A stretch of 64,000 nt of DNA from Streptomyces sp. NBC_01429 (GCF_036231945.1 NZ_CP109599.1:4682501-4746500), one strand, 5' to 3'. Counted from the first letter of the stretch, positions 16,643-25,242 are shown. Made by a program: numbers and translations. The notes: generated by a model not told the origin, from the sequence alone.

Positions 16643-17724
16643 ATCTCGCCGCCGCAACCAATGAGAATCTGGCGAACACCAGCAATGTGCTGATCTATTC
16701 GTCGATGGCCGTCTACATGCTGGCCTTCTTCGCGCACATCGCCGAGTGGCTGTTCGGCAGCCGCTCCAAGACCGCCAGAACCGCCGCCGCGCTCACCGGT
16801 GACGCCGACTCCGCCGCCGTGAGCCCCGCGAAGGCGGAGAAGGAGCGCAAGGGCGGTACGGCCGTCCTGGAGCGGCCGAAGGTCATCACCCGCTCCGCGC
16901 CCGGAACCCGCGACATCCCGGACGGCCCCGGCGCGGCCGGCGGCGACGAGCAGGGCGATCTGTACGGCCGGATCGCCATCTCCCTCACCGTCCTCGCCTG
17001 GGCGATCGAGGCCGCCGGTGTGCTCGCCCGCGCGCTGTCCGTGCAGCGGGCGCCGTGGGGCAACATGTACGAGTTCAACATCACCTTCTCCACGGTGGCC
17101 GTGAGCGTCTATCTCGCGTTCCTCGTGATGAAGAAGAACGTCCGCTGGCTCGGCCTGCCGCTGGTCACCACGGTCCTGCTCGACCTCGGCCTCGCCGTCA
17201 CCGTCCTCTACACCGACAGCGACCAGCTCGTCCCCGCGCTCCACTCGTACTGGCTGTGGATCCACGTCTCCACCGCGATCTTCTGCGGCGCCGTGTTCTA
17301 CGTCGGCGCCGCCGCCACGGTCCTCTACCTCTTCCGTGAGCGCTACGAGTCGAAGCTCGCCGCCGGTCTCCAGCCCGGCGCCTTCGCCACCTCCGTCATG
17401 GAGCGGCTGCCCGCCTCGGCGACGCTCGACAAGTTCGGCTACCGCGTCAACGCCGCGGTCTTCCCGCTGTGGACCTTCACCATCATCGCGGGCGCGATCT
17501 GGGCGGGCGACGCCTGGGGCCGTTACTGGGGCTGGGACCCCAAGGAGGTCTGGTCCTTCATCACCTGGGTCGCGTACGCCAGCTATCTGCACGCCCGCGC
17601 CACCGCAGGCTGGAAGGGCCGCAAGGCCGCCTATCTGGCGCTGCTCGCCTTCGGCTGCTGGCTGTTCAACTACTACGGCGTGAACATCTTCGTGACCGGC
17701 AAGCACTCGTACGCGGGCGTCTGA
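16639..17724 (+). CDS. ccsB: Cytochrome c biogenesis protein CcsB/ResC (haem handling)
   Basis: 361 residues, a polytopic CcmF/CcsA-family protein. The haem-binding WWD-type motif appears as WGRYWGWDPKEVWSFITW near residue 295, with histidines in the flanking helices (HSYWLWIHV upstream, YLHARATAGWKG downstream). It pairs with ResB to bring haem to apocytochrome c on the outer face. The N-terminal half has a ~60-residue basic cytosolic loop. GTG start overlaps the resB TGA (GTGA). The cluster ends here at a terminator. Confidence 0.94.
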   Translation: MNLAAATNENLANTSNVLIYSSMAVYMLAFFAHIAEWLFGSRSKTARTAAALTGDADSAAVSPAKAEKERKGGTAVLERPKVITRSAPGTRDIPDGPGAAGGDEQGDLYGRIAISLTVLAWAIEAAGVLARALSVQRAPWGNMYEFNITFSTVAVSVYLAFLVMKKNVRWLGLPLVTTVLLDLGLAVTVLYTDSDQLVPALHSYWLWIHVSTAIFCGAVFYVGAAATVLYLFRERYESKLAAGLQPGAFATSVMERLPASATLDKFGYRVNAAVFPLWTFTIIAGAIWAGDAWGRYWGWDPKEVWSFITWVAYASYLHARATAGWKGRKAAYLALLAFGCWLFNYYGVNIFVTGKHSYAGV

Positions 17725-17739
17725 CCGTACGGACACAGG

Positions 17740-17778
17740 AAGGCGCCCCCCGCCACGGAACCCGGCGGGGGCGCCTTC
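17740..17778. terminator. Bidirectional terminator between ccsB and the PLDc_N gene
   Basis: AAGGCGCC-rich arms (about 14 bp with one unpaired C) around a short loop, ending CTTCCTT on the plus strand and flanked by TTCCT on the minus; it serves two convergent genes. Confidence 0.75.
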
Positions 17779-17807
17779 CTTCGTACGTCCTTACGTGGAA
17801 CCCGTCT

Positions 17808-18224
17808 TCAGGGCTTCGGCGGAGTGTCGTCCGCGCTGCCGGTGCTGCCCTTGCCGTTCTCGCGGCGCTCGATCTCCTCCTCGCGGCGGCGCAGGTCGGC
17901 TTCCCACTGCTCCAGATGCGAGGAGCCGGCACCGCTCTCCTCGCTCTCCTTCTTCTCGCCCTTGTCGTCCTTCTCGTCCTTCAGGGACTTGAGGAATTCC
18001 GGGTTGTCGTCCGGCGCGATCCAGCCGCCCCGGCGGGCCGGGGTCGTGCGGTCCCGGCCGACGATCAGCCAGGAGACCGAGCCGACCAGCGGAAAGAGCA
18101 GCACCAGGATCGCCCAGATGGGTTTCGGGAGAAAACGGATCTCCTTCTCATCGGTGGTGATGCAGTCGATGAAGGCGTAGATGCTGAGAGCCAGCGGCAC
18201 CAGAAACATCAGCACCCGAAGCAT
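17808..18224 (-). CDS. PLDc_N-domain membrane protein
   Basis: 138 residues. Two N-terminal transmembrane segments (LMFLVPLALSIYAFIDC and PIWAILVLLFPLVGSVSWLI) plus GRDR match the phospholipase D N-terminal ('PLDc_N') membrane domain, here without any PLD catalytic HKD domain. The rest is a highly charged Glu/Lys-rich cytosolic tail with coiled-coil character (EQWEADLRRREEEIERRE). Function unknown. Convergent with ccsB and divergent from the UbiD gene. Confidence 0.75.
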   Translation of the reverse strand: MLRVLMFLVPLALSIYAFIDCITTDEKEIRFLPKPIWAILVLLFPLVGSVSWLIVGRDRTTPARRGGWIAPDDNPEFLKSLKDEKDDKGEKKESEESGAGSSHLEQWEADLRRREEEIERRENGKGSTGSADDTPPKP

Positions 18225-18393
18225 GGAGGTCCCCCCTGCGCATGGAGATCGAGACCGGGTAACGGCCCCCCTGATACGTCAAGAGTAACGAGTGGGCGCC
18301 AGGACCTTGACCCGTAGGAGCCGACGACGTTCCCCGCGCGCCACCGTGCCGCCCCCGGAAGATCGCGCGGGGGAGGATGACACACTGGAGCGC

Positions 18394-19845
18394 ATGGCTT
18401 ACGACGATCTTCGCTCGCTCCTCCGGGCGCTGGAGCGCGACGGCGACCTCAAGCGCATCAAGGCCGAAGTCGACCCGTACCTGGAGGTCGGGGAGATCGT
18501 CGACCGGGTGCACAAGGCCGGTGGGCCCGCGCTCCTCTTCGAGAACGTACGGGGCTCCTCGATGCCCCTGGCGATGAACGTGTACGGCACGGACCGCAGG
18601 CTGCTCAAGGCGCTCGGGCTGAAGGCGTACAGCGACATCAGCGACAAGATCGGCGGGCTGCTCAAGCCGGAGCTGCCGCAGGGCTTCATCGGGGTGCGCG
18701 AGGCGTTCGGCAAGCTCGGCTCCATGGCGCACGTACCGCCGAAGAAGATCAAGGACGCGCCGGTCCAGGAAGTGGTCCTCACCGGCGACGACGTGGACCT
18801 CGACCAGCTGCCCGCGCTGTTCACCTGGCCCGAGGACGGCGGGTCGTTCTTCAACCTCGGGCTGACGCACACCAAGCACCCCGAGACCGGCGTCCGCAAC
18901 CTCGGGCTCTACCGGCTCCAGCGACACGACCGGCGCACCATCGGGATGCACTGGCAGATCCACAAGGACAGCCGCAACCACTACCAGGTGGCCGCGAAGC
19001 GCGGCGAGCGGCTGCCCGTCGCGATCGCCTTCGGCTGTCCGCCCGCCGTGACGTACGCCTCCACCGCGCCGCTGCCCGGCGACATCGACGAGTACCTCTT
19101 CGCGGGCTTCTTGCAGGGCCGGCGCATCGAGATGGTCGACTGCAAGACCGTGCCGCTCCAGGTCCCGGCCAACGCCGAGGTCGTCATCGAGGGGTGGCTG
19201 GAGCCGGGGAAGACGCTGCCGGAGGGCCCGTTCGGGGACCACACCGGCTTCTACACCCCGCAGGAGGAGTTCCCGGCGCTCACCATCGACTGCGTGACGA
19301 TGCGCAGGCGCCCGCTGCTCCAGTCGATCGTGGTCGGCAGGCCGCCGACCGAGGACGGGCCGCTGGGACGGGCGACGGAACGGTTCTTCCTGCCGCTGCT
19401 GAAGATCATCGTGCCGGACATCGTGGACTACCACCTGCCCGAGTCCGGCGGCTTCCACAACTGTGCGATCGTCTCGATCGACAAGAAGTACCCCAAGCAC
19501 GCGCAGAAGGTGATGCACGCGATCTGGGGTGCGCACATGATGTCGCTGACCAAACTGATCGTGGTCGTCGACGCGGACTGCGATGTCCACGATCTGCACG
19601 AGGTGTCCTGGCGGGCGCTCGGCAACACCGACTACGCGCGCGACCTCACCGTGGTGGAGGGACCGGTCGACCATCTCGACCACTCCTCCTACCAGCAGTT
19701 CTGGGGCGGCAAGGCGGGCATCGACGCGACGCGCAAGCTCCCCGAGGAGGGGTACACACGGGACGGGGGCTGGCCGGAGATGGTCGAGTCCGACCCGGAG
19801 ACGGCGGCGAAGGTCGACCGCCGGTGGAGGGAGTACGGGCTGTGA
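18394..19845 (+). CDS. mqnL: UbiD-family decarboxylase of menaquinone biosynthesis (MqnL type)
   Basis: 483 residues. UbiD decarboxylases use prenylated FMN; in the futalosine pathway this one removes the ring carboxylate on the way to demethylmenaquinone. Family segments visible: GGSFFNLGLTHTKHPETG, RNLGLYRLQ, EGPFGDHTGFY (with the catalytic Glu and Asp region), and a C-terminal AKLDRRW-like end. ATG 18394 (MAYDDLRSLLRALERDG) is the family start; the open frame further upstream is not coding-like. The stop overlaps the UbiA gene (GTGA), and a UbiX homologue that could supply prenyl-FMN is 1.6 kb downstream. Confidence 0.9.
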   Translation: MAYDDLRSLLRALERDGDLKRIKAEVDPYLEVGEIVDRVHKAGGPALLFENVRGSSMPLAMNVYGTDRRLLKALGLKAYSDISDKIGGLLKPELPQGFIGVREAFGKLGSMAHVPPKKIKDAPVQEVVLTGDDVDLDQLPALFTWPEDGGSFFNLGLTHTKHPETGVRNLGLYRLQRHDRRTIGMHWQIHKDSRNHYQVAAKRGERLPVAIAFGCPPAVTYASTAPLPGDIDEYLFAGFLQGRRIEMVDCKTVPLQVPANAEVVIEGWLEPGKTLPEGPFGDHTGFYTPQEEFPALTIDCVTMRRRPLLQSIVVGRPPTEDGPLGRATERFFLPLLKIIVPDIVDYHLPESGGFHNCAIVSIDKKYPKHAQKVMHAIWGAHMMSLTKLIVVVDADCDVHDLHEVSWRALGNTDYARDLTVVEGPVDHLDHSSYQQFWGGKAGIDATRKLPEEGYTRDGGWPEMVESDPETAAKVDRRWREYGL

Positions 19846-20747
19846 CCAGCGCCGCCGCGGCACTGCCGCAACCGCCGAGCAGGACCAGGGGCTTTCTGCG
19901 GCTGGTGATGATCGAGCACTCGGTCTTCGCCCTGCCGTTCGCCTATATCGCCGCGCTCACCGCGATGTTCCAGCTCGACGGCGACATCCTCTGGGGCCGG
20001 CTGCTGCTGATCACGGTCGCCATGGTCGGACTCCGTACGTTCGCGATGGCCTGCAACCGGATCATCGACCGCGAGATCGACGCCCGTAACCCGCGCACGG
20101 CGGGCCGTGAGCTGGTGACGGGCGCGGTGTCGGTGCGGTCGGCCTGGACCGGCGCGCTCATCGCCCTCGCCGTCTTCCTGGGCGCGGCCGCCGCGCTCAA
20201 CCCGCTGTGCCTGGCGCTGGCGCCCGTCGCGGTGATCCCGATGGTGGTCTATCCGTACGGGAAGAGGTTCACGAACTTCCCGCACGCCATCCTGGGCATC
20301 GCCCAGGCCATGGGCCCCGTCGGCGCCTGGCTCGCGGTGACCGGGAGCTGGTCCTGGGACGCGGTGATCCTCGGACTGGCGGTCGGCGTCTGGATCGGCG
20401 GCTTCGACCTGATCTTCGCCTGCCAGGACGTCCAGGCGGACCGCGCGCACGGAGTGAAGTCCGTGCCGGCCCGCTTCGGCATCCCGGCCGCGCTGTACGG
20501 GGCGCGCTGCGCCCATGTCGTCACCTCGGCGCTGCTGGTCTGGTACGCGGTGGCCACGGACGCCGGGGCGTTCTTCTGGATCGGGCTGGCGATCGTCGGC
20601 GGAGCCTTCCTCTACGAGCACACGATCGTGAAGCCGCACGACCTCTCGCGGCTGAACCGGGCGTTCTTCTCCGTGAACGGCTTCATCGGGATCGCCCTGT
20701 TCGTGTGCGCGCTGTGCGATCTGCTGGCGCGCGGCCTCACGGTCTGA
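19842..20747 (+). CDS. mqnP: UbiA-family prenyltransferase of menaquinone biosynthesis (MqnP type)
   Basis: 301 residues, seven to nine transmembrane helices. The two Asp-rich prenyl-diphosphate/Mg2+ motifs of UbiA enzymes are present: NRIIDREIDARN (NxxxDxxxD) and DVQADRAHG (DxxxD). In the futalosine route it attaches the polyprenyl chain to the naphthoate intermediate. The GTG start overlaps the stop of the UbiD gene by 3 bases, giving translational coupling. The polyprenyl donor probably comes from the synthase at 61842. Confidence 0.92.
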   Translation: MTSAAAALPQPPSRTRGFLRLVMIEHSVFALPFAYIAALTAMFQLDGDILWGRLLLITVAMVGLRTFAMACNRIIDREIDARNPRTAGRELVTGAVSVRSAWTGALIALAVFLGAAAALNPLCLALAPVAVIPMVVYPYGKRFTNFPHAILGIAQAMGPVGAWLAVTGSWSWDAVILGLAVGVWIGGFDLIFACQDVQADRAHGVKSVPARFGIPAALYGARCAHVVTSALLVWYAVATDAGAFFWIGLAIVGGAFLYEHTIVKPHDLSRLNRAFFSVNGFIGIALFVCALCDLLARGLTV

Positions 20748-20778
20748 GCCGACCGGGCCCGCCAGGACTGACGGGCCG

Positions 20779-21384
20779 TCAGCTTATTCGTTCGTTGATC
20801 GGCGGCGGCCTGCGGTACATGAACGCCGCCATCACCCCGCCGATCAGCCCGAAGAGATGGCCCTGCCAGCTGACGGCCGAGTTGGTCGGCAGCACGCCCC
20901 ACAGCGCGGAGCCGTAGAACAGGAGCACCAGCAGACCGGTGACGATGTCCACCGCGTTGCGATCGACGAAGCCCCGCACCAGCAGATAGCCGAGCAGACC
21001 GAAGACGACGCCCGAGGCGCCCGCCGTCACCGTGTGGTCGGCCGCGGTGATCCAGACGCCGAGACCGCCGACGACCATGATGGTGAGGACGACGGCGGCG
21101 AAGCGGCGCAGCCCGGTCAGCGCGGCGAGGAAGCCGAGGATCAGCAGCGGCACGGTGTTGGACATGAGGTGGTCGAAGCCGTGGTGCAGGAAGGCCATCG
21201 GGATGACGTCGCGCAGCTCGCCGAACTCCCGGGGGCTCAGCCCGTAGGTGGCGAGCGCGTCCGTCGAGCTGTTCACCGCCTCGATGACCCAGAGCAGCGC
21301 GACCCAGCCGATCATCAGCGCCGCGGCCGGTTTCATGCGCGCGGCCCGGCCCTTCTGGGTCGAATCCACGGTCGGATACGGCAT
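20779..21384 (-). CDS. Rhomboid-family intramembrane serine protease
   Basis: 201 residues, six predicted transmembrane helices. The catalytic dyad is clear: Ser124 in GASGVVFGLLGYLL and His176 in SWQGHLFGLIGG; HHGFDHLMSN supplies the conserved His/Asn loop. It cleaves unknown membrane substrates within the bilayer. It lies on the minus strand between two menaquinone genes, convergent with mqnP and divergent from the UbiX gene, with no obvious pathway link. Confidence 0.93.
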   Translation of the reverse strand: MPYPTVDSTQKGRAARMKPAAALMIGWVALLWVIEAVNSSTDALATYGLSPREFGELRDVIPMAFLHHGFDHLMSNTVPLLILGFLAALTGLRRFAAVVLTIMVVGGLGVWITAADHTVTAGASGVVFGLLGYLLVRGFVDRNAVDIVTGLLVLLFYGSALWGVLPTNSAVSWQGHLFGLIGGVMAAFMYRRPPPINERIS

Positions 21385-21467
21385 CTCAGCCCCCCTCGGT
21401 CCTGTCCTCTGAACGTCCGGGGGCCGCTGTCGGTTCCGGCCCGGGGGCGCCGGATAGGCTCGGATCC

Positions 21468-22166
21468 GTGAAGCCCGGACCGTACGCAGACCAGCAGAGC
21501 CCGCGACAGCCCCGGCGGCCCTGGGTCGTCGGGGTCTCCGGCGCGTCGGGGACGCCGTACGCCGCCGCCGTGCTGCGCGGTCTGCTGGACGCCGGACAGC
21601 GCGTGGATCTCGTGGTGAGCCGCGCGTCGCGGCTGACGCTGCTGGACGAGACGGGCATCGCCTTCCGCGACGCGCACTGGCGCGACGATCTGCGGACCTG
21701 GCTGGCGCGGGGCGCCGACGGGAAGCCGGACACCTTCGACCCGTGCCTGGACGACGTGCGGCACTGGAGCGCCGGTGACCTGGCCGCCGGGCCGTCCTCC
21801 GGCTCGTATCCCGTCCAGGGGATGCTGATCGTGCCCGCGTCGACGGCGTGCGTGGCCGGGGTGGCGCTCGGCCTCTCGAAGGACCTGCTCCAGCGCGCGG
21901 CGAGCGTGACCCTGAAGGAGCGCCGCAGGCTGGTCGTCGCCGTACGGGAGACGCCGCTGAACGGGCAGACGCTCAGGCACCTCGTGGCGCTGGACGAGGC
22001 CGGGGCCGTGGTGCTGCCCGCCTCCCCGGCGTTCTACGCGGGCGCGACGCACATCCAGGACCTGGTGGACTTCGTCGCCGGGCGGGTGCTGGACGCGGCG
22101 GGGGTGGCGCACGGGCTGTACCGCCGCTGGGAAGGCGAACTGGGCGGTTCCCGCGCCGACAGCTAA
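21468..22166 (+). CDS. UbiX-like flavin prenyltransferase
   Basis: 232 residues. Makes prenyl-FMN from FMN and dimethylallyl phosphate, the cofactor required by the UbiD-type decarboxylase at 18394. The FMN-binding start WVVGVSGASGTPYAA, the central VPASTACVAGVALGLSKDLLQRA and RRRLVVAVRETPLN are typical UbiX/Pad1 motifs. An insert around residues 75-105 (ARGADGKPDTFDPCLDD) is longer than in minimal UbiX proteins. GTG start at 21468. Called MqnM in the futalosine literature, by family and context only. Confidence 0.9.
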   Translation: MKPGPYADQQSPRQPRRPWVVGVSGASGTPYAAAVLRGLLDAGQRVDLVVSRASRLTLLDETGIAFRDAHWRDDLRTWLARGADGKPDTFDPCLDDVRHWSAGDLAAGPSSGSYPVQGMLIVPASTACVAGVALGLSKDLLQRAASVTLKERRRLVVAVRETPLNGQTLRHLVALDEAGAVVLPASPAFYAGATHIQDLVDFVAGRVLDAAGVAHGLYRRWEGELGGSRADS

Positions 22167-22220
22167 GTTCAATCCGCTAATTCGCAGGTATTGGGCTACC
22201 CATGCCTTAGATTAGCTGTG

Positions 22221-22226
22221 TATACT
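22221..22226 (+). promoter_or_regulatory. Probable -10 box of the Lrp/AsnC gene
   Basis: TATACT lies in an unusually AT-rich stretch (22170-22245). A matching -35 at 17-18 bp was not found, as expected for an activated or autoregulated promoter. Confidence 0.45.
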
Positions 22227-22261
22227 CGCTTGATATCTGAACAATGGAAGGCTTCATTCCC

Positions 22262-22714
22262 ATGGACACCGTGGACAGGCAGCTCATCCAGGCACTCAGG
22301 GAGAACGGCAGAGCCTCCTACGCCGAGCTGGGCCGGCTCGTCGGGCTCTCCGGGCCCAGCGTCACCGACCGCATCAACCGGCTCGAAACGGCGGGCGTCA
22401 TCACCGGCTACCGCGCGACGGTCGACTCGGCCTCGCTCGGGCTCGGTGTCACCGCGCTGATCGGGATCTCCCTCTCCGACGCGGCCGACCACGAGGACGT
22501 GGCCCGCCGGATGCGCGATCTCGGGGAGATCGAGGACTGCTGGTTCATCGCGGGCGACGACTCGTACATGCTCAAGGTCAGGGCCGGTGACGTGGACGGC
22601 CTGGAGAAGACGATCGGCCGGCTGAGCGGCACGAAGGGCGTCTCCCGGACCCGTACCACCATCGTTCTCTCCACGAAGTGGGAGAACCGGGTCGGTGAAC
22701 TTCCCGAGGAGTGA
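22262..22714 (+). CDS. Lrp/AsnC-family transcriptional regulator
   Basis: 150 residues: N-terminal winged helix-turn-helix (SYAELGRLVGLSGPSVTDRI) and C-terminal RAM/ligand-binding domain (about 65-145) with the GDDSYMLKVRAGD segment. Such regulators sense amino acids and bind DNA as octamers. ATG 22262 is favoured over ATG 22244 because GGAAGG lies 10 nt before it. It sits between UbiX and mqnE on the same strand and may be autoregulated through the AT-rich region upstream. Ligand and targets unknown. Confidence 0.9.
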   Translation: MDTVDRQLIQALRENGRASYAELGRLVGLSGPSVTDRINRLETAGVITGYRATVDSASLGLGVTALIGISLSDAADHEDVARRMRDLGEIEDCWFIAGDDSYMLKVRAGDVDGLEKTIGRLSGTKGVSRTRTTIVLSTKWENRVGELPEE

Positions 22715-22813
22715 GCCCGCGCCCGGGCTCCGCCGGAGGGCCGCCTCGGGTGTTGTCGGTCGGGGGGCGTAGGCTCGGACGGCCCGATTGGTAGACGTAT
22801 GGGAGGCGGCCTG

Positions 22814-23992
22814 ATGACTGCATCTGTCCAGGATGTAGGTCGCAAGCGCGAGCTGGAGGAGAAGGTCAGGGCCGGTGAGCGGCTGACCCGTGAGGACGGC
22901 ATCGCCCTCTACGAGTCGGACGACCTGGCCTGGCTCGGCGGCCTCGCGCACGAGGTGCGCACGCGCAAGAACGGCGACGTGGTCCACTTCAACGTCAACC
23001 GTCACCTCAACATGACGAACGTGTGCACGGCGTCCTGCGCCTACTGCTCGTTCCAGCGCAAGCCGGGCGAGAAGGACGCGTACACGATGCGCATCGAGGA
23101 GGCCGTCCGCCTCGCCAAGGCGATGGAGGGCGAGAGCCTCACCGAGCTGCACATCGTCAACGGCCTGCACCCCACGCTGCCCTGGCGCTACTACCCGCGC
23201 TCGCTCAGCGCGCTCAAGGAAGCCCTCCCGCAGGTCTCCCTGAAGGCGTTCACCGCCACCGAGATCCACCACTTCGAGACGATCTCGGGACTCTCGGCCT
23301 CCGAGATCCTCGACGAGCTGATCGAGGCCGGGCTGGAATCCCTGACCGGCGGCGGCGCCGAGATCTTCGACTGGGAGGTCCGCCAGCACATCGTGGACCA
23401 CAACACCCACTGGGAAGACTGGTCGCGCATCCACCGGCTGGCCCACGAGAAGGGGCTCAAGACCCCGGCCACGATGCTCTACGGCCACATCGAGGAGCCC
23501 CGCCACCGGGTGGACCACGTGCTGCGGCTGCGCGAACTCCAGGACGAGACCGGCGGCTTCCAGGTCTTCATCCCGCTGCGCTACCAGCACGACTTCGTGG
23601 ACATGAAGGACGGCAAGGTCCGCAACCGCCTCCAGGCCCGTACGACGATGGCCACCGGCGCCGAGGCCCTGAAGACCTTCGCGGTCTCCCGGCTGCTCTT
23701 CGACAACGTGCCGCACGTCAAGGTCTTCTGGGTGATGCACGGCGTCCAGACCGCGCAGCTCGCGCTCCAGCACGGCGCGGACGACATGGACGGCTCCGTC
23801 GTCGAGTACAAGATCACCCACGACGCGGACAACTACGGCACGCCCAACAAGCTCGGCCGTGACGACCTGCTCGACCTGATCCGCGACGCGGGCTTCCGTC
23901 CCGTCGAGCGCAACACCCGGTACGAGATCATCCGCGAGTACCCCGGTCCCGACGCGGACCGTCGCGAGTCTCCCCAGCCGATGCGGGTCTGA
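22814..23992 (+). CDS. mqnE: Aminofutalosine synthase (radical SAM)
   Basis: 392 residues. Joins the chorismate-derived enolpyruvyl-benzoate from MqnA to adenosine of SAM to give aminofutalosine. The radical SAM cluster motif CTASCAYC is at Cys71, Cys75 and Cys78, after HFNVNRHLNMTNV. Other family segments: HIVNGLHPTLPWRYY, TATEIHHFETISG and GGGAEIFDWEVR. ATG 22814 has GGGAGG about 7 nt upstream; an earlier in-frame start (22799) is less likely. It is a paralogue of MqnC at 28549 but differs in the substrate-loop sequence. Confidence 0.95.
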   Translation: MTASVQDVGRKRELEEKVRAGERLTREDGIALYESDDLAWLGGLAHEVRTRKNGDVVHFNVNRHLNMTNVCTASCAYCSFQRKPGEKDAYTMRIEEAVRLAKAMEGESLTELHIVNGLHPTLPWRYYPRSLSALKEALPQVSLKAFTATEIHHFETISGLSASEILDELIEAGLESLTGGGAEIFDWEVRQHIVDHNTHWEDWSRIHRLAHEKGLKTPATMLYGHIEEPRHRVDHVLRLRELQDETGGFQVFIPLRYQHDFVDMKDGKVRNRLQARTTMATGAEALKTFAVSRLLFDNVPHVKVFWVMHGVQTAQLALQHGADDMDGSVVEYKITHDADNYGTPNKLGRDDLLDLIRDAGFRPVERNTRYEIIREYPGPDADRRESPQPMRV

Positions 23993-24005
23993 GGCGGCCG
24001 GTTCG

Positions 24006-24536
24006 ATGGCACTCACCTTCACGCTGGACCCGCCGGTCGACCGCGCCCTGCGCGACGGCATCCTCGCCCTGTGGGTCGACGTCACCCACGCGGGCGGCGC
24101 GGTCGGCTTCGTACCGCCGGTGACGGCCGAGGCGATCCGGCCCGAGCTGGTCAAGCACTTCGCCGCGATGGCCGAGGGCCGCTGCCGGCTGCTGGTCGGG
24201 TACGACGAGGAGGGCGCCGTCGCGGCGACGGCGTTCCTCGTGCTCAACACCCACCAGCTGATGCGCCACTGGCTCTGGCTGTACACGGTCATGGTGCACC
24301 CGCGCCACCAGGGCCGGGGATACGGCCGCGACCTCCTGGCGGCGGCGGCCGGATCCGCCCGGTCCATCGACGGCATCGAGTCGATCCGGCTCACCTGCCG
24401 GGGCGGTACGGGCCTGGACGCGTTCTACGCCGGGTGCGGCTACAAGGAGGTCGGGCGGGTGCCCGACGCGATCAGGGTCGCCCCGGGGGACGACCGCGAC
24501 GACATCATGATGACGCTCCCGCTGAACCGGTACTGA
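24006..24536 (+). CDS. GNAT-family N-acetyltransferase
   Basis: 176 residues. Acetyl-CoA-binding motif A is seen in VMVHPRHQGRGYGRDLLAAA (about residues 97-116). The C-terminal beta-strand region (GLDAFYAGCGYKEVGRVPDAI) is also typical. Substrate unknown. Starts 13 bp after mqnE and is probably co-transcribed with it, but has no known role in menaquinone synthesis. Confidence 0.88.
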   Translation: MALTFTLDPPVDRALRDGILALWVDVTHAGGAVGFVPPVTAEAIRPELVKHFAAMAEGRCRLLVGYDEEGAVAATAFLVLNTHQLMRHWLWLYTVMVHPRHQGRGYGRDLLAAAAGSARSIDGIESIRLTCRGGTGLDAFYAGCGYKEVGRVPDAIRVAPGDDRDDIMMTLPLNRY

Positions 24537-24630
24537 ACGGGGCGTGCTTGACTGTTCGGGCAACACGCACTCGGATACGCGCAGGCACCAGCCGGATACG
24601 CGCAAGCATCAGGAAGAGAGAAGGCCCGCT

Positions 24631-24939
24631 GTGACCGCTGCGAAGACGAACGCCACCATCCGGTACACGGCGATGCGCTTCGGCATCTTCGTCCTCTGCT
24701 TCGCCGCTGTCGCCCTCCTGGTGCAGTTCGGCGTCCTGCCCAAGGGTCTCGGCGACTCCAACTTCGTGTGGGTGCCGCTGCTCGCCATCATCATCTCGGC
24801 GCCGCTCAGCTTCGTCCTGCTGCGCAAGCAGCGCGACGCGATGTCCGAGCAGCTCGCCCCCAAGGTCGACCACGCGAAGTCCAGGCTGGACGCCCGGCTG
24901 GAGAGCAGCCGCACGCAGGAGGACGGCGCCCTCCAGTAG
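24631..24939 (+). CDS. DUF4229-type small membrane protein
   Basis: 102 residues with two transmembrane helices (FGIFVLCFAAVALLVQFGV and FVWVPLLAIIISAPLSFVLL) followed by a charged tail (LRKQRDAMSEQLAPKV). The layout and sequence match the actinobacterial DUF4229 family, of unknown function. GTG 24631 is chosen: GGAAGAGAGAAGG precedes it and it begins just before the conserved part. Confidence 0.75.
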   Translation: MTAAKTNATIRYTAMRFGIFVLCFAAVALLVQFGVLPKGLGDSNFVWVPLLAIIISAPLSFVLLRKQRDAMSEQLAPKVDHAKSRLDARLESSRTQEDGALQ

Positions 24940-24974
24940 GCGCCCGCCGCGCGTTCCGCGCCCGTACGACACCC

Positions 24975-25018
24975 CACCGCACCCCGGCTCCGGAGACCTC
25001 CGGAGCCGGGGTGCGGTG
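24975..25018 (+). terminator. Terminator after DUF4229 gene
   Basis: A perfect 20-bp stem (CACCGCACCCCGGCTCCGGA and its complement) with a 4-nt loop, followed by TTT. Confidence 0.85.
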
Positions 25019-25053
25019 TTTCGCGGCCCCGTCCGACGTGACCCAAAGGCGAG

Positions 25054-25085
25054 CTTTGAGGTTCTCAAAGTTCAAGTGTTAACGT
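25054..25085 (+). promoter_or_regulatory. Promoter of Cys leader, with palindromic operator over the -35
   Basis: CTTTGAGGTTCTCAAAG (25054-25070) is a perfect 7-3-7 inverted repeat. It overlaps a possible -35 (TTGAGG, 25056-25061), with an 18-bp spacer to a -10 (TAACGT, 25080-25085). The start point would fall at or next to the leader ATG (25093), implying a leaderless leader peptide. Box assignments are by eye. Confidence 0.5.
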
Positions 25086-25092
25086 GTTCGAC

Positions 25093-25200
25093 ATGAAGAC
25101 AGCAGTGCGTCCCCGCCACGACATGGGCTCCCCGCTCGTGGCGCGCCTGCATGTCGATCTCTGCCGCTGTATGTCCGCGGTCTGTTGCCGTTCGGTCTGA
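25093..25200 (+). CDS. Cys-rich regulatory leader peptide
   Basis: A 35-codon reading frame with the core LHVDLCRCMSAVCC and four Cys codons in its last twelve residues. It resembles the short actinobacterial 'putative leader peptides' (RxHVDLxR...SAxCxR) placed upstream of sulfur and cysteine genes. In that model ribosomes stall at Cys codons when Cys-tRNA is scarce, which changes folding of the downstream mRNA. A hairpin follows it, and the DAACS transporter starts about 93 nt later. No Shine-Dalgarno is present; the promoter geometry suggests a leaderless start. Confidence 0.75.
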   Translation: MKTAVRPRHDMGSPLVARLHVDLCRCMSAVCCRSV

Positions 25201-25214
25201 CCCGGCATCATGCA

Positions 25215-25242
25215 GCGGCGCCCTCTTCGAGGCGCGCGCCGC
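25215..25242 (+). promoter_or_regulatory. Candidate attenuation hairpin between leader and transporter
   Basis: GCGGCGCCCTC pairs with GAGG and GCGCCGC across a 3-nt loop with a 3-nt bulge, beginning 15 nt after the leader stop. No T-run follows. It could act by controlling access to the transporter ribosome-binding site or by Rho. Inference only. Confidence 0.4.
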
